Source of the DNA: Paraburkholderia heleia NBRC 101817
Lineage (GTDB): Bacteria; Pseudomonadota; Gammaproteobacteria; Burkholderiales; Burkholderiaceae
Direction: 5' to 3'
Assembly: GCF_000739775.1 (NCBI RefSeq)
Contig: NZ_BBJH01000015.1
Location: forward strand, 62,001 to 126,000
Length of the DNA: 64,000 nucleotides
The translations under genes and the position numbers were made by a program. Of this stretch, positions 50,634-58,940 are shown in pieces. The notes beneath the pieces are model-generated. The model saw nothing but the letters and a program-made list of their open reading frames with translations. It had not been told where the DNA came from and made no database searches. Within the stretch, counting starts at the first letter, position 1. The number at the start of each line of letters is the position of its first letter.

Positions 50634-50819
50634 GCGGGCAGCAAGCCGGTGCCCGGGCGCTTCGAGCACGCCTGATACGCACCCCACAGCGCCCCGCCCA
50701 GCGAAGCTTCCAACCGATACTGGCGAAGGCGGACACCGTGCCGCCTTTGTCGCACGCCGCCCGCGCAAACTATCGCGCGATTTTTCATGCGTGGAACCTC
50801 CGCTGCCGAAAGGTGGCTT

Positions 50820-50849
50820 CGCCCAACCCGTAGGGATTGGGCGTTTTTT
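50820..50849 (+). terminator. Rho-independent terminator
   Basis: CGCCCAA (50820-50826) pairs with TTGGGCG (50837-50843), extended by an inner CCC/GGG pair, followed by six T residues (50844-50849). A second stem with two wobble pairs, GCTGCC-GAAA-GGTGGC, lies just upstream at 50802-50817. It is 187 bases after the DUF4148 stop, so it ends either a long 3' untranslated region or a separate small transcript. Confidence 0.85.
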
Positions 50850-50884
50850 CACGTCTGGCGCTCTGGAGGGGCCGCAGCGTTACG

Positions 50885-51328
50885 TCAGGCGCCGGGCCCG
50901 CCGGTGATGTAGTGCTCGAGTTGCTCGATCGTGAACTTCTGCTCGGCGATGATTTCCTTCACCAGGTCGCCGATCGACACCATCCCCACGAGCCTGCCGC
51001 CGTCCATGACGGGCAGGTGACGCATGCGCCGCTCGGTCATGAGCGCCATGCAGTCGTAGGTGGTCTGCTCCGGTTGGACGAAGCGCACGTGCGCGCTCAT
51101 GATCTCGCGCACGGCGGTCGTTTTCGAAGACCGGTCCATCAGCACGATCTTGCGCGCGTAGTCGCGCTCCGTGACGATGCCGGCGATCGTTGGACCATCG
51201 GTCACGAGCAGCGCGCCGATCTGCTTATCGGCCATGAGGCGGATTGCGTTGTAGACGGAATCGGAGGCTTCGATCGTGTACACCACCTGTTCCGGCTTCG
51301 ATTTGAGTACCTGTGCAACGCTTGTCAT
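50885..51328 (-). CDS. Tandem CBS-domain protein
   Basis: The 147-residue protein starts at the ATG at 51326-51328 with GAGGGG upstream. CBS 1 covers about residues 10-65 (VYTIEASDSVYNAIRLMADKQ, then GIVTERDYARKI), and CBS 2 about 75-130 (VQPEQTTYDCMALMTERRMRHLPV, then GMVSIGDLVK). Stand-alone CBS pairs bind adenosine nucleotides and sense energy state. No enzyme domain is attached. It is convergent with the DUF4148 unit and divergent from ribA. Confidence 0.9.
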   Translation of the reverse strand: MTSVAQVLKSKPEQVVYTIEASDSVYNAIRLMADKQIGALLVTDGPTIAGIVTERDYARKIVLMDRSSKTTAVREIMSAHVRFVQPEQTTYDCMALMTERRMRHLPVMDGGRLVGMVSIGDLVKEIIAEQKFTIEQLEHYITGGPGA

Positions 51329-51614
51329 AGGGCGACCCCTCTTCGTCCTTCTGGTTGTCCAGTCATTGCGTGGCGCGGCAAGCCGGGCGTATCGCCCGTC
51401 AAGCCATTGGAAAGCCACTTCAGTATAGGCGGCTGGCGTGCTGTGCGGCGTTGGGGTATGCGCGGGGTCGCACCATTTATGCCAGGGGCATGCGGCGCGG
51501 GCGCCGCCGACGCCTACGGGGCTGGGCGGCGGGGCAGAGCAAATGGCGGTAAACTCCGGTTCCGAACCTCAACCCGGTCCCTTGCCGGTTTTGCCAGTAT
51601 TTTGCTCGAGAATC

Positions 51615-52262
51615 ATGCCTACGCTTCCTGAGTCGTCCTGTGCGGACGGCGACAACGCCAACGAATGCGTCGTGCTTGACGCGATCGCCACGCTGCCGAC
51701 CCGCTACGGCACGTTCGAGTCCTATGTCTACCGGGTGAAGGACGGCGGCGCCGAGCATCTCGCGCTCGTCATGGGCGACGTCGGCAGCGGCGAGCCCACG
51801 CTGACGCGGCTCCACTCCGAATGCCTGACCGGCGACGTGTTCGGTTCCTACCGCTGTGACTGCGGCGAGCAGCTCGACCTTGCGCTGCGCTACATCGCGG
51901 CCGAAGGCCGTGGCGTGCTGCTTTACCTGCGTGGCCACGAAGGCCGGGGCATCGGCCTGTCGAACAAGATCCGCGCATACCAGTTGCAACAGCAGGGCCG
52001 CGATACCGTCGAGGCGAATCTCGATCTCGGTCTGCCCGACGACGCGCGCGAATACGATTCGGCGGCGGCGATCCTGCGGCTGTTGAAAGTGTCGTCGGTG
52101 CGGCTGATGAGCAACAATCCGAAGAAGTTCGATACGCTCAGGCAGCACGGCCTCCCGGTGATCGAGCGCGTGGCGCTCGCGATCCCGATGCGCGAGGAAA
52201 ACGAACGTTATATCCGCACCAAGCAGGTTAAGTTCGGGCATTACTTCGAAGAAAACGAATAG
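51615..52262 (+). CDS. ribA: GTP cyclohydrolase II
   Basis: The 215-residue protein starts at ATG 51615. It has the zinc-binding cysteines Cys70, Cys81 and Cys83 in [22 protein letters not shown] and the substrate loop [16 protein letters not shown]. It opens GTP to start riboflavin synthesis. Only the cyclohydrolase domain is present; many Burkholderiales also have a RibBA fusion elsewhere. The frame stays open upstream to 51438 but that part is not conserved, and no clear ribosome site is seen. It is the last gene before the island-like region. Confidence 0.93.
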   Translation: MPTLPESSCADGDNANECVVLDAIATLPTRYGTFESYVYRVKDGGAEHLALVMGDVGSGEPTLTRLHSECLTGDVFGSYRCDCGEQLDLALRYIAAEGRGVLLYLRGHEGRGIGLSNKIRAYQLQQQGRDTVEANLDLGLPDDAREYDSAAAILRLLKVSSVRLMSNNPKKFDTLRQHGLPVIERVALAIPMREENERYIRTKQVKFGHYFEENE

Positions 52263-52402
52263 TGAGAATTTCCGATCTGTCTGTGGTCTTCCAGAGAGAG
52301 CTAAAATAATCCGCAAGTAGTTGAAGGTAAAATGAAAACTGTCGACGTTGGCCATCCGGGGCGGCACAACGACGCTTGTCTCCATACGTCTAAGCTCGTG
52401 AT

Positions 52403-52477
52403 CTCGGCGTAGGTTTTTTCGGCGTTGTCAACGGAACCTACGCCGGATATTCTTCCCGCAGAAAAACCTACGCCGAG
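52403..52477. repeat. Inverted and direct GGCGTAGGTT repeats in front of an integrase remnant
   Basis: CTCGGCGTAGGTTTTT (52403-52418) and AAAAACCTACGCCGAG (52462-52477) form a perfect 16-bp inverted repeat. A third copy, AACCTACGCCGG, lies inside at 52435-52446. They end seven bases before the integrase ATG, where attachment or arm-type integrase sites would be expected. Confidence 0.7.
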
Positions 52478-52483
52478 GGAAGA

Positions 52484-52948
52484 ATGCACTTCGATGCACG
52501 TGCCGCAGCCAAGCTGCCGAGCGGCGCTCACATGACCTTTGAGGGATTTCCCGGGCTGCGCATGCAAGCTTCTACGAGCCGCAAATCGTGGACGTATCGC
52601 TATAAGTCACCAGTCGATAGCCGAATGCGGTAAGTGAAGCTCGGTGAATGGCCAGCAATGTCGTTTGCTGGAGCTATTACTGCGTGGGAGAAGAGCCGCG
52701 TCGAAAGGGATTCGGGCGCCGAGCTTTCGGCACTGCGACGAAAGCCGGAAACAGCGACTACTCGTCCATCTCCGGACACTTACAGCGTCAGACAGCTGTG
52801 CCGCGATTATCTCCAGGGTTATGTAGAAGTCAATCGAAAGACGAAAGGTGCAGTCGAGGTCGCACGCATATTCAAAGCAATGTTAGGTCTTATCGCGGAT
52901 ATGCGTGCGGCTTCCATAACGCGCGCCCAAGCTTTCGATCTGCTGGAA
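52484..52948 (+). pseudogene. Broken tyrosine integrase N-terminus (P4/DUF4102 type)
   Basis: From ATG 52484 the frame reads MHFDARAAAKLPSGAHMTFEG, then an arm-DNA-binding stretch with RKSWTYRYK, meets a TAA at 52631-52633 and continues in frame with KLGEWPAMSFAGAITAWE and YSVRQLCRDYLQGYVEVNRKTKGAVEVARIF split over the next 250 bases. This is the N-terminal and core-binding part of a prophage/island integrase. Homology stops after FDLLE at 52948, where an inverted transposase fragment begins; the catalytic Arg-His-Tyr domain is absent. One nonsense change and a truncation make it non-functional. Confidence 0.8.
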
Positions 52949-52949
52949 T

Positions 52950-53170
52950 CTCCAGCTTTTCGGGCGGATGCACCGGAGCTCGCCCCGGATGGCGCGCGTA
53001 AGGGCCTGCCAGCCGTTCGGCCAGAAACCGGCTCGACCAACGGCTAATGAAGCGGGAGTCACAGCGCAGCCGCTGCATGATCGCCTCACGTGTTTCGCCG
53101 TCGTCAAGCATCAGGATCAACCGGGCACGCCGCGTGTCCGCTGCGCGTACCGTTTGGCGGCGGGCCGCCT
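52950..53170 (-). pseudogene. N-terminal fragment of an IS630-family transposase
   Basis: Read on the minus strand from about 53168, an open stretch gives RAADTRRARLILMLDDGETRE, IMQRLRCDSRFISRWSSRFLAER and HPGRAPVHPPEKLE. This is the helix-turn-helix part of an IS630-type transposase. It stops at 52950, joined head to tail with the integrase fragment, and its catalytic domain is missing. It differs from the transposase at 58977. It ends just before the porin stop. Confidence 0.7.
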
Positions 53171-53179
53171 GCGGACCGA

Positions 53180-54298
53180 TCAGAAGCGATGCGTCATACC
53201 GACTGCCGCCATGAACTGATTGGTAGCGGGTTCAGTCACCGAAATACCGGGCCAGCTAACAGTCGCTGTCCCGTTGTTCTTCAGATAGCCGACGCGGGTG
53301 TAGAAGCTCGTACGTTTCGAGATCCAGTGATCGATGCCGATCTGGAAGCCGGGAGTGTTGTCGTGGGCGCCGCGCACGTTGCGATAGAGGGCGGCCAGCG
53401 TCACAGCATCGGCTGACGTGGCCTGGATCGTGGCACCGAGCTCCGCGAGGCTAGCCGAGTGCGCCGTACCAAGCAGTGCGGCCAACGAGTGCGCTGCTGG
53501 GTCACTTGCACGCTCATATGTATAGTTGAACGTCACATTAACAATACCGAAGTGGTACCCCAATGCACCGATGAAGTGCTCGGTGCTGAGTAGCGGAACC
53601 GGCGCCGGGAGGGTGGAGATCGTCTCGGTGCCCGGATGCTGGTTTACATACGCGAACCCGGCATAAAGACCCGCGCCCGTATAGTTAAAGCCGACACTGA
53701 GCGAGTTGCCCGAGGTGGCCGGTACTGGCTGCGTGACTGTTGCGGAGAATGCATACTGGGCATACAGCGTCACACCTCCGATCTTCGGCGTCTGGTATAG
53801 CACACTGTTGCTGAGGCGCCCCGGATCGTATTGGGTAGAAAGTGTGTTGCGATCGGCGGCGAGCACCATCGCCGAAAATGGCGATAGCGATTCGTTCAAT
53901 GCGAACGGGTCGGTTGGATAGATCACCCGGAAGGCGACGTCGTATTGGCGGCCCAGTGTCAGCGACCCGTATTTTTCATCGTTAAGGCCGACCCACGCCC
54001 GACGGTAGAAAAGAGTGGTTGTGTCGGCATACAGACTGCCATTGTTGAGATTGAACCCAGTTTCAACGTTAAATTGGGCTGTCGTGCCGCCACCGAGATC
54101 CTCTGTGCCCTTCAGTCCGAACAGGGAACCAGTCGAGCCTCCGCTCTTTTGGGCGATTGTATGTACCCCGCCGTTGTCTAGGTATTGCAAATACGTATCG
54201 GCCACACCGTACAGCGTGACGCTGGAATCAGCTGCTGCTGCGTTACCTGCGATCATTGCAATCGCTACGCCGCAAACTTTATGCTTGCCTAACCGCAT
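53180..54298 (-). CDS. Outer-membrane trimeric porin
   Basis: The 372-residue protein starts at the ATG at 54296-54298 with GAGGAG upstream. Residues 1-23 are a signal peptide ending AAA. The mature start SSVTLYGVADTYLQYLDN and the segments GSTGSLFGLKGTEDLGGGTTAQFNVETGF and RRAWVGLNDEKYGSLTLGRQYD match the Burkholderia OmpC-like porin family, 16 strands ending in the outer-membrane sorting residue Phe372. It is the usual outer gate for small hydrophilic acids. It ends at the scar of a transposase fragment and is on the same strand as an MFS gene upstream. Confidence 0.93.
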   Translation of the reverse strand: MRLGKHKVCGVAIAMIAGNAAAADSSVTLYGVADTYLQYLDNGGVHTIAQKSGGSTGSLFGLKGTEDLGGGTTAQFNVETGFNLNNGSLYADTTTLFYRRAWVGLNDEKYGSLTLGRQYDVAFRVIYPTDPFALNESLSPFSAMVLAADRNTLSTQYDPGRLSNSVLYQTPKIGGVTLYAQYAFSATVTQPVPATSGNSLSVGFNYTGAGLYAGFAYVNQHPGTETISTLPAPVPLLSTEHFIGALGYHFGIVNVTFNYTYERASDPAAHSLAALLGTAHSASLAELGATIQATSADAVTLAALYRNVRGAHDNTPGFQIGIDHWISKRTSFYTRVGYLKNNGTATVSWPGISVTEPATNQFMAAVGMTHRF

Positions 54299-54644
54299 GT
54301 GTCTCCTCTCTCTCTTATTGGACTGTCATCAAAATAGAATGCGCGTGTCGACTGAGAGCAGTAAAATCAAATGTCTATTGTCGAAATCACCACGGTTTGC
54401 CTACCAAAAATGACGTTGGAATGCGCTGCCGATCATGGCCCGTGGTAAGTGCTTCATTGCAGCGGCAGTTCGTACACAACTAAGTTGACGAAACCATGCC
54501 GCCTTGTCGGGGTATCAAAGCATATAGTCCGAAAAATTATGAGCAAAGCAGCGTATTTGGATTGACATGTCTTCGCACTTTAATTCGTATTACTGAAAAC
54601 TATGCGCATGAATTGTGACTTTTTGAGATGTGGTCGACCGGCTG
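54299..54644. other. 346-base gap between the MFS and porin genes
   Basis: The segment is AT-rich compared with the rest of the window and has no convincing gene. It probably contains the porin promoter; no unequivocal -35/-10 pair or hairpin was identified. Confidence 0.45.
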
Positions 54645-55976
54645 CTACGTCTTCAGGCTCCGCGGAGCGAACAGCAGCATTGCCGCAGCCGCAGCGGCTG
54701 CAAAAACTGACATTACAAACAAGCCACTACCGAAGTTTCCGGATTTCTCTCGGAGCAGTCCGAGTATCCATGGTGTGACGAAACCAGAGAAGACGGCAAT
54801 CGTGTTGATAAACGCAATTCCGGTGGCGGCAACCGGTGCCGCCAGATATCCGGACGGAACGCTCCAGAAGATCGGAACCGCTGCCTGAATGCCTATTGTG
54901 GCGAACGACAACAGGATTACGGAAGAGGGCAGGGAGAGGTTCGGGACGGTAAGCGCCACAAGAGATATGGCGCTGACAATAGCTGGGAGAGCAAAATGCC
55001 AGCGACGCTCCATTGTCCGATCCGAATGAGCGCCATTAAGCCACATCGCCGCACCGGCGAGAATGCTGGGACCACCGATGAGAAGTCCGACATCAAAAGC
55101 CGACTGAACCCCAAACGACCTCACGACCGCGGGCCCCCAGAAAGCAAGCCCGTAGGCTGTGGACGTGGTGCAATAGAAAACAAAGGCGAGACCATAGATG
55201 CGCCAGTCGCGAAGTACACTGGCAAAGGACTGAGCCGGGCGACCGGTGGACTCGCTTTCACGATCATTGGAAAGCGCACGCAGCAACGCCTGCCGTTCCT
55301 CGTTAGTAAGAAAGTGTGCGGTTATAGGACTCTCACTCAGCCGGAAATACGCGATAAAGGCAATAACACAACTCGGCAGACCCTCGATGAGAAAGAGCCA
55401 CTGCCAGCCGCGCAGCCCACGCATGCCGTCCATATGATCCATGATGAGCCCCGAAAGCGGGCCACCGAACACACTCGCCGCGACAATCGCCATCATGAAA
55501 CCAGCAATGATTCGTGCTCGCCGGTGTGTAGGCAGCCAGCAGCCGAAGTAATAGATGATCGCGGGGAAGAAGCCAGCTTCGCACATTCCCAGCAGGAGTC
55601 GTGCAATGTAGAACTGGAGCGGCGACTTCACGAGCATCGTTGCGGCAGAAACGGCCCCCCAACCGAACATGATGCGGAAGATAGTCTTGCGCATGCCGAT
55701 GCGGTGAAGCAAGAGGCTGGCAGGTACCTCGAAAGCCATGTACGTAAGAAAGAACAGACCTGCGCCAAGACCGTATGCAGCGTCCGAGAGCCCAAGATCA
55801 GAGCGCATTTGCAGGTGCGCATAACCGATATTGAGTCGATCCAGGGTGCACAAAACGTAGCCGACGAACAGCACCGGTAACAGCCTGCGAATGACTTTTT
55901 GATAAACCTGCTCGATGCCGTGATCCGCTGAAGCGGATGCGTCGGTTTCGGCCGATGTGACGAACTCCTGTTCCAT
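54645..55976 (-). CDS. MFS transporter, anion:cation symporter type
   Basis: The 443-residue, 12-helix carrier starts at the ATG at 55974-55976 after AAGGGG. LFVGYVLCTLDRLNIGYAHLQM is the ACS-family helix 1, and ARLLLGMCEAGFFPAIIYY the typical helix 4 motif; this branch imports phthalate, tartrate, hexuronates and similar anions. The usual family length fits. It is between the porin and a GntR regulator, all on the minus strand, and likely carries the substrate for the enoyl-CoA hydratase/CoA-transferase genes on the other side. Codon use is noticeably less GC-rich than in the first 50 kb. Confidence 0.9.
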   Translation of the reverse strand: MEQEFVTSAETDASASADHGIEQVYQKVIRRLLPVLFVGYVLCTLDRLNIGYAHLQMRSDLGLSDAAYGLGAGLFFLTYMAFEVPASLLLHRIGMRKTIFRIMFGWGAVSAATMLVKSPLQFYIARLLLGMCEAGFFPAIIYYFGCWLPTHRRARIIAGFMMAIVAASVFGGPLSGLIMDHMDGMRGLRGWQWLFLIEGLPSCVIAFIAYFRLSESPITAHFLTNEERQALLRALSNDRESESTGRPAQSFASVLRDWRIYGLAFVFYCTTSTAYGLAFWGPAVVRSFGVQSAFDVGLLIGGPSILAGAAMWLNGAHSDRTMERRWHFALPAIVSAISLVALTVPNLSLPSSVILLSFATIGIQAAVPIFWSVPSGYLAAPVAATGIAFINTIAVFSGFVTPWILGLLREKSGNFGSGLFVMSVFAAAAAAAMLLFAPRSLKT

Positions 55977-56113
55977 GTGTCCCCTTTAATTTCAGGCAGA
56001 GGACAATGAATCATCAAGAGTGCGTTACCCTCTGCATCTGCGCAGAATGCCGGAGCGCGGTTTTTTCGTCATTTAACGTATACCCTGCAATATTTTGAGA
56101 ATACATTAAAGGT

Positions 56114-56800
56114 CTACAGTGTCGCCCCAGCGAGCGCCGATTGTTCATTGGGGAAGGCCGCGAGCATGTCAGCAAAGTTGTTCGCACCAGCAGAGATGTG
56201 ACTCGACATGGCTTTGGCCGCTGCATCTTCGTCACCCGCCAGGATGGCGTCTAGGACGTCGTGGTGCTCCTTCAGCGAGGCCCGCATACGTGCGGGACGG
56301 TCGAAGCGGATATCGATGATGCCCCGCATCCGGGCCCTCAGCGTTCGCAACTGCTGGTTCAGATAGTTATTGCGGCATGCATCGTAGATGGTGGTGTGGA
56401 ACCGGGTGTTAGCTGCACGATAAGCAGCCGCGTCGTTCTGCAAGGCAGCTGCGTTGCACTCTTCATAGCTTTCACGCAGGGCGGCGGTCTCCTCGTTGGT
56501 GATACGGCGGGCAGCAAGTCCAGCGGCCAGGGCTTCCAGCGAAGTAAGCACTTCGTTGAGTCCAACGTATTCTCGCAACGAAATGGACGACACCACCGCA
56601 CCCTGACGCGGAATCAAGGTCACAAGGCCAGTCGCAGCCAGTTGTAGCAGCGCCTCCCGAGCAGGCGTGCGCGATACCCCGAAGCGGCGGACCAGCAGTT
56701 GCTCGTCGATCTGTGTACCGCCAGGTAGCGCGCCGCTGAGGATTTCATCGCTCAGCTCTCGCCTGATCGTATCCGTCAAATTCTGTTTCTGCCCTTGCAT
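56114..56800 (-). CDS. GntR-family regulator, FCD subclass
   Basis: The 228-residue protein starts at the ATG at 56798-56800, after GGGGGAAG; a longer in-frame start would add nine residues without ribosome signal. The winged helix-turn-helix lies at about 8-72 (QIDEQLLVRRFGVSRTPAREAL). The FCD domain at about 85-215 has RFHTTIYDACRNNYL, EHHDVLDAI and MSSHI, containing the histidine ligands for a bound metal. It is divergent from the enoyl-CoA hydratase gene, and both promoters must share the 127-base gap, which holds two palindromes. It probably represses these flanking catabolic genes. Confidence 0.88.
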   Translation of the reverse strand: MQGQKQNLTDTIRRELSDEILSGALPGGTQIDEQLLVRRFGVSRTPAREALLQLAATGLVTLIPRQGAVVSSISLREYVGLNEVLTSLEALAAGLAARRITNEETAALRESYEECNAAALQNDAAAYRAANTRFHTTIYDACRNNYLNQQLRTLRARMRGIIDIRFDRPARMRASLKEHHDVLDAILAGDEDAAAKAMSSHISAGANNFADMLAAFPNEQSALAGATL

Positions 56801-56820
56801 GTTCTTCCCCCGCTTCCTTT

Positions 56821-56864
56821 GATGCATGCATCATACGCGTCCTATCCTCAGAAACGCAGTTTCT
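56821..56864. promoter_or_regulatory. Two palindromes in the GntR/enoyl-CoA-hydratase gap
   Basis: GATGCATGCATC (56821-56832) is a perfect 12-base palindrome 21 bases before the GntR start. AGAAAC-GCA-GTTTCT (56850-56864) is a perfect 6-bp inverted repeat with a three-base centre. Either may be the GntR operator; neither resembles the TTGT-NN-GACAA motif of the cluster at 18-31 kb. Confidence 0.45.
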
Positions 56865-56927
56865 CCTGGGGAAAACCGGGATGTTGTTAGCGGTAAGTAT
56901 ACGTAAATATTAGATACGAATACATTG

Positions 56928-57701
56928 ATGGGGATGCATGTGGAACAAACACCTGATGGTGCGCCGACGCTCACAGTGACAGGGCTCATAGCCCGGATAA
57001 CGCTCAATCGCCCCGCGCAGGCAAACCGTCTCGGGGCGGACGATCTCGCCGTGCTGTCGGCGCATATCGCTGCGGTCAATGGCACCGACGCGCTGGTGCT
57101 CCAGTTTGCCGGCAGCGGTAAGCACTTCTGCAGCGGGTTTGACTTGGGACAGTTCGGGACTCGTACCGAGAAGTCGGCGTTCGAAGACGTGGTCAATGCG
57201 CTCGAAGACTGCCGCCCGGTCACAATCGCCGCGATCAATGGTGGTGTGTACGGCGGGGCGACCGACCTGGCGCTGGCCTGCGATTTCCGCATTGGCATCG
57301 ACGCTACACGCATGTTCATGCCTGCTGCGCGGCTCGGGCTGCACTTTTATAGGCGAGGCTTGGAGCGCTACGTGTCGCGACTCGGTCTGGATATGGCCAA
57401 ACGGATGTTTCTGACCTGTGATGAGTTCGACGCCAAACAATTGGTCGCATGTGGCTTCCTGTCCGAGTGTGTTGCGCGGGAAGATCTTGACGCCCGCGTG
57501 TCCGCGCTCAGTGAACATCTGGCTGCAATGGCGCCCATTCCCCTTTTAGGAATGAAGCGCCACCTCAACGCGATCGCGCGAAATACCCTTGATGTCGAAG
57601 CGCTGAGTGCGGATATCCGCCGCGCAGCCGCGTCTTCTGACCTGGCGGAGGGCGCGCGCGCGTGGGCGGAGAAGCGCCGCCCGAACTTCACGGGACAATA
57701 G
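56928..57701 (+). CDS. Enoyl-CoA hydratase/isomerase family protein
   Basis: The crotonase-fold protein has 257 residues from ATG 56928; an ATG at 56934 and a TTG at 56925 are alternatives and none has a good ribosome site. ARITLNRPAQANRL, GSGKHFCSGFDLGQ (oxyanion hole 1) and AINGGVYGGATDLALACDFRI (oxyanion hole 2) are visible. The usual catalytic Glu pair of hydratases is not evident in the second region, so it could be an isomerase, hydrolase or decarboxylase of this fold. It is 12 bases ahead of a CoA-transferase gene and forms an operon with it. Confidence 0.85.
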   Translation: MGMHVEQTPDGAPTLTVTGLIARITLNRPAQANRLGADDLAVLSAHIAAVNGTDALVLQFAGSGKHFCSGFDLGQFGTRTEKSAFEDVVNALEDCRPVTIAAINGGVYGGATDLALACDFRIGIDATRMFMPAARLGLHFYRRGLERYVSRLGLDMAKRMFLTCDEFDAKQLVACGFLSECVAREDLDARVSALSEHLAAMAPIPLLGMKRHLNAIARNTLDVEALSADIRRAAASSDLAEGARAWAEKRRPNFTGQ

Positions 57702-57713
57702 GAGGCAGGTTTC

Positions 57714-58910
57714 ATGCAAGACTTCTCGCCACAAGGCGCACTTACCGGGTTGCGCGTGCTGGATCTGTCGCGAGTCCGCGCGGGCCCGACATGCGTGCGG
57801 ATGCTGGCCGATTTTGGCGCAGACGTGATCAGGATCGAGCCACCACGCGGAGTCGACGCGAATGACTCCATGTTTGCCGACCACCGCAAGGGAGGGGACT
57901 TTCAGAACCTGAACCGCAACAAGCGCGGCCTCACACTGAACCTGAAGACGCCCGAGGGCATCGAGATCCTCCATCGTCTGGTCAAAACGGCAGACGTTGT
58001 CGTCGAAAACTGGCGGCCTGACGTCAAGGCACGACTAGGGATGGACTACGAGACGCTGAGCCGGCTCAATCAGCGGGTGATTCTCGCGAGCATTTCCGGC
58101 TTTGGCCAGGATGGTCCGTATGCGAAGCGCCCAGGCTTCGATCAGATCATTCAAGGCATGGGTGGGTTGATGTCGCTCACCGGCACACGGGAAAGCGGAC
58201 CCACGCGCGCGGGTATTGCCGTCGCGGATTCGAGCACTGGCTTGTATGCTGCAATCGGCATTCTCACCGCCCTTTTTGAGCGCGAGCGCAGCGGGAAAGG
58301 GCAATGGGTGCACACGAGTCTGCTGCATTCGCAGATTGCCATGCTGGACTTTCAGGTTGCGCGCTATCTTGTCGAAGGCGACATTCCTGCCCCGGCAGGC
58401 AATGATCATCCAACTGCTGCGCCGATGGGCGCATACGAAGCGGCCGACGGGGCGTTTAACCTCGGCGTGTCTGGAGCCGGGCAGTGGGAAGCGCTTTGTC
58501 GCACGTTAGAGAGAGCGGAATGGCTGACCGATCCACGCTTTGAAAGCAACCGTGCGCGCGTTCAGAACCGCCTTCAATTGAACGCAGCACTTCAATCGAT
58601 CTTCGAAACGAAGACGGTTGAACATTGGGTCACCCTGCTCAACGACGCAAGCATCCCGGCTGGGCCGATCTACAGCGTGCCGCAGATCTTCGAGGACAAG
58701 CAGGTACAGCATCTTGGTGTCGTGCAGGAGGCCGTCACGGCGGACGGGCAGGTCGTACCTATGATCGCGCAGCCGGTGACACTTGAGCGTACGCCGGCGA
58801 AGATTTCGTCCCCGGCGCCGGAACTCGGAGAACACACCGATGTGATCCTTCGGGAGCTTGGCTTCAGTGCGACCGCAATCGCAGAACTGCACAGTTCGAA
58901 TGTCGTTTGA
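57714..58910 (+). CDS. CaiB/BaiF family CoA-transferase (class III)
   Basis: The 398-residue protein starts at ATG 57714 behind GGAGGCAGG. It has RVLDLSRVRAGPTCVRML, NLNRNKRGLTLNL, VENWRPD, and the catalytic aspartate Asp172 in AGIAVADSSTGL. It transfers CoA to an organic acid. It differs from the CoA-transferase at 14072 and its partner genes differ, so they serve separate pathways. It is the last gene before the IS630 element, which may have cut the original operon from the acyl-CoA ligase genes further on. Confidence 0.9.
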   Translation: MQDFSPQGALTGLRVLDLSRVRAGPTCVRMLADFGADVIRIEPPRGVDANDSMFADHRKGGDFQNLNRNKRGLTLNLKTPEGIEILHRLVKTADVVVENWRPDVKARLGMDYETLSRLNQRVILASISGFGQDGPYAKRPGFDQIIQGMGGLMSLTGTRESGPTRAGIAVADSSTGLYAAIGILTALFERERSGKGQWVHTSLLHSQIAMLDFQVARYLVEGDIPAPAGNDHPTAAPMGAYEAADGAFNLGVSGAGQWEALCRTLERAEWLTDPRFESNRARVQNRLQLNAALQSIFETKTVEHWVTLLNDASIPAGPIYSVPQIFEDKQVQHLGVVQEAVTADGQVVPMIAQPVTLERTPAKISSPAPELGEHTDVILRELGFSATAIAELHSSNVV

Positions 58911-58940
58911 GACCGTCCGCGATGAACGAAGATCAGCTTA

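Noticed and set aside
52403-52477. GGCGTAGGTT copies as a CRISPR array
   Set aside because: There are only three copies, in mixed orientation, with no regular spacers and no cas genes; they fit integrase sites better.
54996-55880. A 294-codon plus-strand frame
   Set aside because: It is the reverse-strand shadow of the MFS gene and contains no motif.
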